Part shown: positions 37,422 through 47,599 of the stretch, in pieces
Numbering within the stretch: position 1 is the stretch's first letter
Layout of the letters: each line of letters opens with the position of its first letter
Source of the DNA: Ustilaginoidea virens
Lineage: Eukaryota > Ascomycota > Sordariomycetes > Hypocreales > Clavicipitaceae
DNA: 64,000 nucleotides
Assembly: GCF_000687475.1 (NCBI RefSeq)
Contig: NC_057316.1
Coordinates: 3,658,001-3,722,000, forward strand
Direction: 5' to 3'
Position numbers and translations under genes: made by a program
The notes under the pieces: model-generated
The model's database searches: none
The model's input: the letters and a program-made list of their open reading frames with translations, nothing else
Told to the model about the DNA's origin: nothing

Positions 37422-38371
37422 ATGCGCTTCTCGGCTTCTGCCATTGTCGCGGCTCTGCCGCTTCTGGCCTCTGCTCAGCAGGACCCCCTGGGCCAGTACA
37501 AGGCTCACTTCCAAACATTCATGGACAAAATCACCTCCCATATTCCTAACCCGGGAATTCACGATGCTGTTGCTGCCGCCGCGGCCAAGATTGGCGCCAT
37601 GAAGCTTTCCATCTTGACTCTGGAGAACTGGAAGGAGACTCTCTATGAGCCCGTTGCCTCCGGCGCTACAGTTCCCGTCGAATGGTGGGTGCTCATCACT
37701 GGTCGCAACAAGACGTGTTTTGGTGAGTTCACAGCGGCCTTTGCTCTTCATGCTTTTCCAGGTCCGCATGCTGGTCCGGCACGCTGGTCCGGCATGGTTG
37801 GGTTGGCATGCGCGCACCGTGGCCGAGGCCCAAGAATGCTTGGTCGTTGATCTTTTTGTGTCCTGCAGGCCACTGCGGCAAGGTCGAGCAAGCCTTCAAC
37901 GAGACCGCCGCCAAGTTTGCTCTCCTTCCCGGCTCTCCCCTTATGGGCATTCTCAACTGCGATGATCAGCCCATCCTCTGCAATGCGTGGTCGGCTAGCG
38001 TGGGCAGCCTCTGGTCCTTCAGCGTGCTTCCTCCTCCTGCTCCCGTTGACATCTACAAAAAGAGACTCAACCTGACCTCGACAACTTCCGACGACCTCGT
38101 CGACCTCAAGTCGGAATCGGCCGAGTCCAAGGACAAGGCTGGTTTCGTTCCCCTCAATTCTTGGTTCCACCCTTTCAACGGCAAGGTTACCGAGCTTGGT
38201 CTTTCGGTTCCCTATGGCTACCTAATGTGGGCGTTTGGTCTCGTCCCCAACTGGCTGTTCATGTTGATTGTCTCCTTTGCCAGTCGAAGCATCATGTCCA
38301 ACCGCATGCAACCGCCTAGGCCGGGTGCTACTGGTGCGAGTTCTGCCGGTCAGCGACGACGAGCTCAGTAA
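37422..38371 (+). CDS. Secretory-pathway single-pass membrane protein
   Basis: Exons 37422-37722 and 37869-38371 (146-nt intron) encode 267 residues. MRFSASAIVAALPLLASAQQ is a signal peptide. A lumenal domain of about 190 residues contains PVEWWVLITGRNKTCFGHCG, which looks like the strand-to-Cys edge of a thioredoxin-like fold but with C-x3-C (CFGHC) in place of C-x2-C, and later a CDDQPILC pair. A hydrophobic segment (YLMWAFGLVPNWLFMLIVSF) near residues 217-236 is followed by a basic cytosolic tail ending QRRRAQ. This suggests a type I membrane protein of the ER. I recall similar fungal entries labelled peptidyl-tRNA hydrolase, but no such domain is visible. Function not assigned. Confidence 0.82.
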
Positions 38372-38722
38372 GCGCATAAGAGCGCCGCACACACACAAGC
38401 ACACACGCATACGCACACACAAGTTTGCCTGATTGAGACAGCGAGCTGGAACGCGCGCTGGCGAAGTTTTAACCCGAGAGAATCTTGTATGAAACAGCAA
38501 ACGAGATGCCTGGAAAGAGTAAGAGGGCTGCACGTGGTTTTGAGCATCCAAAATAAGATAAACCGGGTAGAACGGCGGGAACTGAAACTGCATTGTTTGT
38601 AATAGAGGTTTTTTCTTTTTTTTTTCCAAGGGCCAGACGCACCATTTGAAGTTCATGTCACGTAGGCGGGGGGAACAGTACAACACCAATTAATTGGTGG
38701 GCAAGGCAAGTGGTGTCGAGAA
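38372..38722. other. Convergent 3' flanks
   Basis: Between the ends of the 37422 gene and Nkp2. It holds a CACACA-type run at 38389-38422 and a T-run at 38620-38628. No gene seen. Confidence 0.6.
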
Positions 38723-39456
38723 TCAAGTTTTGCTTCTGCAAGTGTCGTCAAGGTTGGCAAGACCCTCTAGGACTTGGCTCTTGAGCTCGGCGTTGGAGAG
38801 CTTGCCGTACCGTAGATCGCTGAGGCCATCGACGGTTTGTGTGATGGAGACAATCAGTTGCTCTTCTTCCTCTTGAAGCTTTTCAATCTCAACCTCCATG
38901 GCTCCAGCCGCGCCCTGAAGTTCTGGAAGCACAGAGCGAAGAGTGTGCTTGGCGCTTTTTGCGCCGGACGCGTTTCCGAAGAGCTAAAACGTCGTCAGCA
39001 ACCATTTTGCAACCTGAAGGGCAGAAAAGCCCGGGATGCAGAACTGGGCGGGGAGATTGAAAGAAAAAGAGAGAGGGCGGGTCGACGGCCTCAAGACAAA
39101 TCCCAAGACAAATCCCAAGACAAACCGTCTTGGGGAACAAAAAATTTGTCCGCACTCACAGCTCTCTCAATCTCAATCTCTGCATCGAAATACCCTCTCT
39201 CCTCCTCGAGCATTGCCCTGAGAACCTCCCTCTTCATGGCTGCTCCCATGCGTGCCTCGATGCCAATGTTGCCGGTTACATTGTCGAGGACTTGGTTCCT
39301 CTGGGCTTGCAGATCGCGGAACAGCCGGGCGATTTGGGGGCTGGGTTGCCATGAGCGCGGGAACAGGGTCCGGAACTGGTCGAGGGTTGTGATGGCTGTC
39401 AGGGGGGCGGGCAGGAGGAGGTAGTGCGATAGGATGTCGGATTCAGAGGGGGGCAT
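38723..39456 (-). CDS. cnl2: Kinetochore subunit Nkp2/Cnl2
   Basis: Exons 39456-39160 and 38983-38723 (176-nt intron) encode 185 residues. The N-terminus fits the Cnl2/NKP2 family: ILSHYLLLPAPLTAITTLDQ, FRTLFPRSWQPSPQIARLFR, QRNQVLDNVTGNIGIE and MKREVLRAM. Exon 2 forms a second coiled coil (MEVEIEKLQEEEEQLIVSI). Nkp2 dimerises with Nkp1 and binds the COMA core (which contains CENP-Q) in yeast inner kinetochores. Splicing from GCT (donor GTGAGTGCG) to CTCTTCGGAAAC (acceptor TTTTAG) keeps the frame. The intron contains a 12-bp tandem repeat (39094-39125). CENP-Q lies about 2 kb away on the same strand. Confidence 0.85.
39094..39125. repeat. 12-bp tandem repeat inside the Nkp2 intron
   Basis: Nearly three copies of AAGACAAATCCC. 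Confidence 0.85.
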
Positions 39457-40431
39457 TTCTGCTTTGTTGATGGCCTGTTGACGGCCCGTTGACGGCTTGC
39501 CGATGACTTGTTGATTGGCTAAGTGCTGTCGGGGTTGCGGTGCGGATGAATGCCGCTGCTCTCGGGATCAGTGGTTGACGGCGAGGGGGCGATGGCGATG
39601 GGGGTCCACGGCGAGGCGCCAAACACGTGGTGGTACATAGTGCGCTGAATATGTCTGGTTGAATACATCAACGTATTGTCAACTGGTCAATTGATTGCAC
39701 GATTCGGGACAAGGCAGTCAGCCGGCGCGGGCAGCTGGCAGCTGGCAGGCAGCCGGTGGCAGGTTGCCTCTCTGCGTGCCTCTTATTACTCCGCACTCGG
39801 TCCTTTCAATGTTACTGTATGTAGGACAGGATTCGTTACGAGCAGGCAGCACTGGTACGGGCCGCCGTCATGCCATTGCAGTTGACCGACCCAGCACCGG
39901 CGCCATCATCACCCAATGAGATGCTGGGTATTTTGCGCTTGCAATCAATCCACCTCCCCCCCCTCTGCATCTGCCAGCTGCCAAAACCCCCCCCCCAAAA
40001 AAAAAAGGGAAAAAAAAAGGCCTGGAATCAAGTCGCGTCGCGCTGTGCAGGCAGGCAAGGCCACTTAACGCGCCCGTTTCATCCCGGATTTCTCAGAATC
40101 TCGCCTCAAAGCCCATCATCCATCGTCTCCCAGCGTCTGCATTTGCAGAACCGACAACTCACAGCCCGCTTTTTCGTCCATGCGCTTATATGCCCCCTCT
40201 CGCTGCCCTCCCATTTGAAACGTTCGGGCACCACCCGCGCGGGGAATTCCTCTTCTTCCTTGTCCAGCAACCCTCTCTCCATCGAATCTTTAATTACAGG
40301 TTCTTCAACCTCCCATCGTCCAGCATCCAGCATCCAGCATCCAGCACCCCGACATTCAACATCCCGCATCCAGCATCCAGCATCGGGCATCGGGCATCGG
40401 GCATCATCCCAACGCGCACCACCACCCCGTC
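39457..40431. other. Divergent spacer between Nkp2 and Eaf3
   Basis: Promoters of both genes. TACTCCGCAC (39787-39796) is a variant of the recurring TACTCCGTAC motif; C- and A-runs lie at 39955-40018; a heptamer array fills the last 110 bases before the Eaf3 start. No gene seen. Confidence 0.55.
40321..40406. repeat. CAGCATC/GGGCATC heptamer array in the eaf3 leader
   Basis: CAGCATC copies at 40321 onward, degenerate units, then CAGCATC twice and GGGCATC three times. It ends 25 bp before the eaf3 start codon, so it is probably transcribed as 5' leader. Confidence 0.9.
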
Positions 40432-42952
40432 ATGGCGCCAGCACGCCAGCAGCAAAGCCCGCAGTTCCACAAAAATGAAAAAGTCCTCTGCTTCCACATG
40501 GATATGCTCTACGAGGCCAAAATAATGGATATCCAGCCTGGGGAGAAGCCCGGGGACGGGTTCCGATACAAAGTTCACTACAAGGGTTGGAAGAACACGT
40601 GGGACGACTGGGTGCTTGCCGATAGGATCAGGCCCTTTGATGATGAGCACAAGGAGCTGGCGGCTCAGCTGCACGCGCAGTTGAAGACGAGCATGCAGAA
40701 GACTTCCAAGCAGCCCAAGAAGAATGCCAAAGGTGGTGAATCGGCTCGTGGCAGTGAGGAACGGGCTTCAGGTGCTCCTCAAGGGATCAGAGGGGCGAGG
40801 AGAGGAAAGGACTGGGAGCTGGAGCAGGTAAGGTTTCAATCTCTCGACCTGGCCATTTTTTGCTTTCATTTTCCCTTGTTTGGTTCTTGCAATTCTTTTT
40901 TTTTTTTTTTTGCTTGGTGCTGCGGTTGCTTCCCTGCACCTGGATATGCATAACCTCTCTCTTTTTTTTTTTTCTTTTTCTTCCCTTATTTTCTCTCTCT
41001 CATTTTTATTTTTTATTTTTTCCCCAATTCTCCCACTTTCTCTGCCTTGCCAACGAGGGCAGTAGCAGACATACTACTACAGTGAACCTTCGCAGCAGGG
41101 CGCTCCCAATCTGCGTCGATCGACCAGGAGTAGTCCTCCTCCTCAGCTCCAGCCTGTGAACAAACCGCCAGCGTACGGGCTCGCGCGCTATGTCTGCCAC
41201 GGTCAACACCCACGGCTTGCACCCGCGTAAACTGCCTCTTTCCGACTCCTTGGAAATGTCAGTCGCTGCAATGCAAATCTCTGCGTCTTGCCGCCCCCCC
41301 CCCCTGGGTTCTGGCTCCAAGCCTCCCAAGCTTCGCGGCTTGTTCAGTCTCGAAAGCTTAACATGGTCGAAAGGATCTTATTTAAACGACTGCTCGCCAG
41401 ACCACGGCTGTTGCGCTCTTTTCTGATCCCCCTTCCCCCCAGCACCCATCTTTGATTTGTTCAAATCGTTCTGCTGTAATACGCAATATCCTGGCTGTCC
41501 TCGAACCTCTTGTTTCATCAACATGGCCAAGTCGAGTCTGAAAAGCCCCCGGGTTGTTCCTCCGCGCCGTGCATATGCGCGCCAACACTTCCCCACGTCC
41601 AACGTGCGAGGATGCCCACAAACGCCGCCCGACACTCCCCCGGGAACTAAAAAGACGGCCAGGGCCATAAATATCAAACGTCGCCCCCTGGCCCGCGATT
41701 ATCTTTTGAAACTGCCCGCAAAGAATCATCGTTACGTCGGCTCCAAGGGACGGCTGCTGTTTGACGACCGCTACGAGCTTCGCTACAATTTGTCTCTGCA
41801 AGCTGCAAAAAGGCGGTCCAAAACCGTCAAGCGCAAGTTTGACCATTCAGAAGCCAATTCTGAGGCAACCAGGGGCGATGCGTCTCTGCTAAGCAACCAT
41901 TGCCATGAGCCGCCTACGGAAGACATGGCTGGTGTGTTTCCTTTTTTTCTTTTTTTTCCTTTCCTTTTTTCAGACTTTCTTTCTCCCTTCCCCCCCTCTC
42001 TGAAAATGGCCCAGAAGCCGAGAAGGAGTCTTTGTATCGTCTTGTTGTACCAGACTAGCCAAGCGGTTCTCCTCCCGGCGGCGCCACAGTCCTTTTCAGA
42101 ATCTGGTCTCGGGATTTCTTATTTTTTTACTATTCCGATTTCTATTTTTCGTTTTTTATTTTATTTTATTTTATTTCAAGTTGTTTTCTGCACTCTGATT
42201 TGGAATTTAATAGACGACCTTGCTGTGTACACCATCTAACCCAATTCATGCGCACAGGAGGAATCCTTCCACAACAAACCCATGATCAACCTTCCAGTCC
42301 CAGACCATATTCAAGCAATGCTAGTGGACGACTGGGAAAACATCACCAAAAACAATCAACTTGTGCCTCTGCCGCACCCCAAACCCGTCAAGAGAATCTT
42401 GGAGGATTATCTTGCTTTTGAGCGACCACATCGGCAAGCAGGGTCAGCCAGCATGGACATTTTGGAGGAAGTCGTTGCCGGGTTCCGCGAGTATTTTGAA
42501 AAGGCTCTGAGCAGGATATTACTCTATCGGTATGGGCTACTCACGTCTTTCCTCGGCAACCAAACAAAAAACCTCTTTGTCATGATTTGCTGACACACTC
42601 GTGCAGCTTTGAGCGCCACCAGTACATTGATATCCGCAAGCTTTGGGACAATGCCAAAGAAAACGCGGAATACAAGGGCGTGTGTGACGTCTATGGTGCC
42701 GAACACCTGGCACGCTTGATCGGTATGTCTGCCTCTTGTCATGATGAATGATGCTGAGCCTGGGCTGACACGACCTCAGTGTCGCTGCCGGAGCTCCTTG
42801 CACAGACCAACATGGACCAGCAATCAGTTTCACGTCTGAGAGAGGAAATTGGCAAGTTTACGGTCTGGCTCGGGCGAAACTGCGAGACATACTTTGTGAA
42901 TGAGTACGAGACGCCGTCTCAAGAATACGTCGACAAAGCCCGAAGCTTCTGA
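40432..42952 (+). CDS. eaf3: Chromatin modification protein Eaf3 (MRG family)
   Basis: Subunit of NuA4 acetyltransferase and Rpd3S deacetylase that reads methylated H3K36. Exons 40432-40827, 42258-42529, 42607-42722 and 42780-42952 encode 318 residues. The N-terminal chromo barrel has KNEKVLCFHMDMLYEAKIMD and VHYKGWKNTWDDWVLADRI with the aromatic cage. A basic linker follows to WELEQ. Exons 2-4 hold the MRG domain: INLPVPDHIQAMLVDDWENI, FEKALSRILLYRFERHQY, YGAEHLARLIVSLPELL and FVNEYETPSQEY. The joint WELEQ|EESFHNKP is the expected family sequence, so intron 1 must span 1430 nt (40828-42257), far longer than its neighbours; it contains another open gene model. A polyadenylation-type AATAAA lies at 43087-43092. 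Confidence 0.93.
41523..42058 (+). CDS. Putative gene nested in eaf3 intron 1
   Basis: ATG 41523 in good context (ATCAACATGGCC) opens 136 codons with GC-rich third positions, read in the same direction as eaf3. A GTGTGT donor after 41931, a pyrimidine tract and a CCCAG acceptor at 42014 allow an 83-nt intron; the second exon (42015-42058) ends EAEKESLYRLVVPD. The 150-residue product is strongly basic (KSSLKSPRVVPPRRAYAR, QAAKRRSKTVKRKFDH) with a short acidic end, and no signal peptide, suggesting a nucleic-acid-associated or nuclear protein. I recognise no family. Alternatives: a cassette of an eaf3 isoform, or a relic of an insertion. An antisense frame at 41382-41846 is also open but codon choice favours the plus strand. 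Confidence 0.45.
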
Positions 42953-43280
42953 GACGTCTGCGTGTGCGTGTATGTGCGTGCCGGTGCACTTTTTTTTTTT
43001 TTTTTTTTGGGTTCCTGCTGGGCGTCTTTTCTACGTTGGGGAGCAAATTCACAGGTGTTGTCGGAGCAAGCACAAAGGGCATTCTTAATAAAATCAAGCA
43101 TGTACACTGTTCATTTTTTTTGTTTTTGTTTTTGTCCCCCTTCTCCTTCTTCCTCTTCTGACTCCATAGCCATTGGTGACTTGTGCGTTCCCGACTCTCT
43201 GTCTGTAATATCGTACATGCGTTTCTCCCGCCCCCCATTCGTCGTCATATCCGTCGTCATATCCGTCGCCATATCGGTCC
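42953..43280. other. Convergent 3' flanks of eaf3 and uL30m
   Basis: A T-run (42990-43008), AATAAA (43087-43092) and a 12-bp tandem repeat at 43239-43286. No gene seen. Confidence 0.6.
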
Positions 43281-43286
43281 TCACAT
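43239..43286. repeat. 12-bp tandem repeat at the uL30m stop
   Basis: Four copies of CGTCGTCATATC, increasingly diverged toward the right; the last copy contains the stop codon region of the uL30m gene. Confidence 0.85.
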
Positions 43287-43544
43287 CCTCGGCACCGCCT
43301 TCTCGACATAGAACCCCCTATCCGGCGTCCGCGAAGCCCTCACCTCCTTCCTCGTCAGCGCCCTGTCCACCTCCTCCACCCTCACCAGCTCCTTGACCTT
43401 CATAACCATCCCCGCAAACTGCGGCTGCACGGGCACGAAAACCGTCTGCATCCGCTTGCGCAGCCCCAGCGCCGCGAGGACCCCGCGCGTCCGTTCCGGC
43501 AGCCCAATGGCCGATCTGTGCAGCGTGACGCGGAAAAAGGACAT
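43281..43544 (-). CDS. Mitochondrial ribosomal protein uL30m (MRPL33)
   Basis: A single-exon frame from ATG 43542-43544 gives 87 residues, matching the yeast mitochondrial L30 (86 residues). It starts [20 protein letters not shown], has [17 protein letters not shown] and [13 protein letters not shown], and ends [12 protein letters not shown]; all are hallmarks of the L30 fold of the large ribosomal subunit. The frame is open further upstream, but that part is coded by homopolymers (Lys/Pro runs) and is not homologous, so the internal ATG is chosen. As in yeast, no cleavable presequence is obvious. An upstream leader exon is possible. Confidence 0.88.
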   Translation of the reverse strand: MSFFRVTLHRSAIGLPERTRGVLAALGLRKRMQTVFVPVQPQFAGMVMKVKELVRVEEVDRALTRKEVRASRTPDRGFYVEKAVPRM

Positions 43545-44527
43545 TTCTTTATTTTCCCCCCCCTTTTTCTCCCCCCTTTTTCCCCCCTTTGTTTTTTTTG
43601 GGGGGGGGGCTTTTTTTTGGGTACAAAAGCCCCGTGCTGTTCGAACACGGCCCGTGGGAGTCTTTTTTTTTTTTTTTTTTGTGGGCACAGGCGGCGAATG
43701 GTGTTTTTTTTTCGTTGTTCAAAAGATGGCGCGGCGCGGTTGGGGGGATTTGTCGAAATCGGGCGGCCGGCGGGCGTTTTGTCGACGGGGGGTTTTGGTT
43801 GTTTGTTGGTCCGAGGCGGGCGAGGTTGCGAGGGCAAAAGAAAATTTTGGTCACGTGCCGTGCCGTGCCGTGCCGTGGCGGAGGTGTAGGTACAGTAGAC
43901 TTGGGTTGTCTTGGGTTTGTCTTGGATGGTTGGTTTGGGACACCTGGGTGACGTGCCGGTTGCGACCACGGCGAATCACGCCAGGGCCGAGGATGAAACG
44001 ATTGACCATTCTGAGCCGATAAGAAAAATAAAAATAAATAAAAAAAATTCTGGGCCTGGTCACAGCCTGAAGATGCGCACCTGTGGTGGCTGCTGATCCC
44101 CCCCAAGCGGGAATCTCGCCTTGCTACTCCGTACTGTTGTTGCCTGCAATGCTGCAATGCAACAAAGAACTGCACCTGCATCTGCACAATTCACGTCACA
44201 AAAAAAGGGAGACGACATGTGTCCATGACAGGTTCATTACTCGGATGGCTACCTGGTATGCAGCTTCCTTTTACACTACATTCATCGCGAGAATCTTTGG
44301 TACAAGCCTCGGCTCTTCAATCCCTGTATCCCTCTCATCACCCATTTCATCAAATGCACGTTTGGTTTTTTTTTTTTTTTTTTTTTTTTTTGGTTTGTTT
44401 TTTTTTGGGTGGGCGGGGGGGGGGTGCGGGGGGGTGGGATAAAATAATAAATAGCAATAATCAAAACCAAGACGGGGAGATCGACGCTCATTGCATGCAT
44501 GCTTTCTTCTTTTAGTTTTCAGACAAT
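43545..44527. other. Homopolymer-rich spacer
   Basis: Upstream of uL30m and downstream of ACL1. C-, T- and G-runs pack 43555-43685; GTGCC is repeated four times at 43856-43877; TACTCCGTAC lies at 44125-44134; a T-run of 25 at 44367-44391 is followed by a G-rich tract. Opposed frames across the runs are shadows. No gene seen. Confidence 0.55.
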
Positions 44528-46692
44528 TCACATCTGAACCTCTACTCTGCCCTCGGCCCCGGGCCGACCCTCGCGTAAGTTGGGCAGCAGGTAGGTAATG
44601 TCGTCCCAGGGGTGACGGTAGAGACCGGTACGCAGTCTCTTCTGGTCGAGGTAGTGGGCGATGAGACCAATGCTTCGGCCCAAGACGAAAAGCCCGTTCA
44701 AAACACCCATCTTGAGGTAGTCCTCTGCCTCCTCGGTGGAAAAGGCACCGCAGTTGCGGAGCAGGTCCACAAAGCACACGGCGATGCAGCCGTCCACGTT
44801 GAGGATCAAGTTGTCCTTCTTGGAGGTGGTGACGGTCTCGACGGCCAAGGCGTAGTCCAGCAGCTTGTGGCTGGGGAACTTGGCCAGCACGTACTCCTTG
44901 ACCAGCTCAACACGCAGGTCGGGGTTGTTGCGAGACTTGACTCTGTGGCCAATGCCGGGAATGAGCTTGTTGGCCTTGCGCATGTTGTCCACAAACTCGC
45001 GCGGGCTCAGGCCCTTGTCGAAGGCCCGGGTGAACTCGTCGGCGGCTCCGTCCAGGGCGCCGCCGAAGCGGGAACCAATGGTCAGCAGACCGGAAACCAG
45101 TGCGCTGATCAGGTCCTTGCCGGCACGGGTAGTGATGATGGTGTTCATGGCGCCAGACACGGCAGGACCGTGGTCAGCAGTAAGCATGAGCACCATCTCC
45201 AGGAATTTGGAGGCGTAGTCGGGCAGACGGCGACGGAACCACAACAAAGACATGACGCCGCCGATGCCAATGTCCTCCTTGAAAACGTCAGAAATGGGCA
45301 GACCGGCGTAGAGCAGCTCCTGGCCACGATCATCGGAAATGGTGGAGATGAAGGCAGCGGGTTTTCGGATCAGACCAAGTTCCTGGGCCCAGGAGTAGTC
45401 AATGGGGATCTTGGGAACAGCGGGCTCGGGCTGGGGAACGATGGTGCCGTCCTTGACAAGCTTGCTGTAGACCTCCTTCAGCACCAGGGGCATGTCCTCA
45501 AACGTGTTTGGGACGTGGAATCCAGCCTCGCGCATCATCTTGTTCTTGGTGGCCGCCGTCTCGAGCTGCGAGTTGGCAAAAGAACCAGCGTGACCAAACT
45601 GAACCTCGGTCTTGAACATGCTGGCGCAAGTGCCAATCGCCCAAGCGACAATGGGCTTGGTGATGATTCCTTGCTTCACAGCATCAATGACCTTGTACTC
45701 CTCAACACCACCCACTTCGCCCAGCAAGACGAGAATCTTGCACTCGGGATCTGCTTGGTATCGGAGCATGTGATCAATGAAGGTGGTGCCGGGGTATCGG
45801 TCGCCGCCAATGGCGATGCCCTCGTAGACACCGTCTGTGTTGTTTGAAATGATGTTGTTCAGCTCGTTGGACATGCCGCCCGATTTGGAAACGTAACCAA
45901 CTGAGCCTTTGCGGTAGAGCTTGGAGGCGACGATGTTGTCCATCATGCCACCCGTGTTCCCGATCTTGAAGCTGCCAGGCTTGATACCGCCAACGGTGGC
46001 GGGGCCGATGATGGTGACGCCCTTCTTCTTGGCAACATGAGCAATTTCACGAGCTCGCTATTTTCCGCATCCTCCGTTAGCAAATGTGCATGGTTCTTGG
46101 GACGGGCGGAACCCTGCCTCCAAGATGGCTAAACTTGGTTCTGAGCCCGAGTCGTTGCAGCAGCTTTTGCGGCATCGCTCAGGAGCACACACGAGGACGA
46201 GGAAAAAAAGAAAAAAAAAAAAAAAAAGAAACGACTTACTCGCTCAGGAACACCCTCGGCAATGATGGCAATCGTCTTGATCTGAGGAAACTCCATGAGC
46301 TCCATGGTGGAGCTGTACACACTTCGGGAAGAGGCAAAGTTGACCACAACGTCGACCTCGGGGTGCTTGCTCATGGCCTTGTCCACCTGCTGGTAGACGG
46401 GCAGCAGAGTCTCACTGGTACCCCAGTACATCTTGCTGACGAACTGACCGCCAAAGGTGTAGATGATGCCTGCGACCGAAGGAGCCTTGCGCTTGCAAAT
46501 AAAGTCAAAGTCTAGCATGCCTTGCACGGCACGGGGTTGGAGGCCATAGACGAAGCATCGGGTTTTGTCGTTGAACAGGGCGTGCTCAGGGAGAGGGCTC
46601 AGAGGTCTGCTCGGAGCAGCGAAGCGCTGGATCTGGTCATTGGCGGACAGCCCGTTGGTGCCATTGACACCGTTTGACGTCGCTTGGGCCAT
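44528..46692 (-). CDS. acl1: ATP-citrate lyase subunit 1
   Basis: With subunit 2 it splits cytosolic citrate into acetyl-CoA and oxaloacetate, using ATP and CoA, feeding lipid synthesis and histone acetylation. Exons 46692-46240 and 46057-44528 encode 660 residues, homologous to the C-terminal part of animal ACLY. A CoA-binding and succinyl-CoA-synthetase-alpha-like region comes first ([28 protein letters not shown]); the phosphorylated histidine lies in VQFGHAGSF (about H307). A citrate-synthase-like domain fills the rest ([48 protein letters not shown]). The 182-nt intron joins VPER to [13 protein letters not shown]. The gene is divergent from subunit 2 with a 3.4-kb spacer. A 411-codon antisense frame is a codon-bias shadow. 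Confidence 0.97.
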
Positions 46693-47565
46693 ATCTGGGT
46701 GTGAATTTGGCCGTGTGTCGAATGTGTGGATGATGGAGCAGAAGATGCTGCTCAGGTTTGATTGAGTCTGGGCGGGTTTGTTCGAGGCGGGTCACTGGTA
46801 AGCCAACCGGTCAGCAGCTGGGCGAGACTTGTTGGGACACGATTGGCAAGCTGCAACGAGCTTTGTAGAGGCAATTGAGAGATGGAGAGACAAACGGGAC
46901 AAAAAGGAGAAGCAGCAAGAGGTAACTGTCGGGACCGGGCGGTGTCGTAACGACAGTTGGAGGAAGGCGTGAGGAAGTCGTGAGGAAGTCAAGATGAGGG
47001 AGAGCTTTTGGTGGGAGACGGAGCTGGTTCTTGGAAGAAGGCTTCAGATGAGAGAATGGAGTTGAGATTTCGCTGGGTTGATTGATTGGTGTGCTCCTCC
47101 CCTCCTGGCTGCACACTATGGCCGTGCTCCTTGTTGACCCTCGACGGCTATAGTTGACCAGACGCTACAGTTGAGTCCAGTCTGGTTGTGAGGCCCTGGT
47201 TCCAGCGCTTCAATTGGTTTCTGGGCTTTTGCCTCGAGTCTGCGGAATTCATCTGGGGGTGGCTCTGGCAAGACAGGCCAGCGAAGAAGGGGGGGGGGGG
47301 GGGGGGAGGAAGCATCAATGATGGGTTACGTTACGCCTTTGGGGTGTGCGTGCAGCGAAAGGCCGCGGCGGCCCCCCACCATGTGGCTGGCCTTGCTTCC
47401 AAGGGACGGTGGACGGTGGGGTACTTGCATAGTACAGGTACGAAGCGCAAGCCACCAGTGTTAGGAAGGAGGTGCTGGGTCGATACTGCTGCCGTTGTCC
47501 AGCAAGTTTTGCATCAACTATGTAACTCACCGACACAAATCAATAATCAACCCTTGATGATGAAG

Positions 47566-47599
<34 letters not shown>

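Noticed and set aside
41382..41846. 154-codon minus-strand frame in the eaf3 intron
   Set aside because: Overlaps the plus-strand nested frame, which has better start context, codon choice and splice sites; at most one of the two is real.
44612..45847. 411-codon plus-strand open frame
   Set aside because: Exactly antisense to ATP-citrate lyase subunit 1; Gly/Val/Asp-rich composition is what GC-ending codons produce on the opposite strand.
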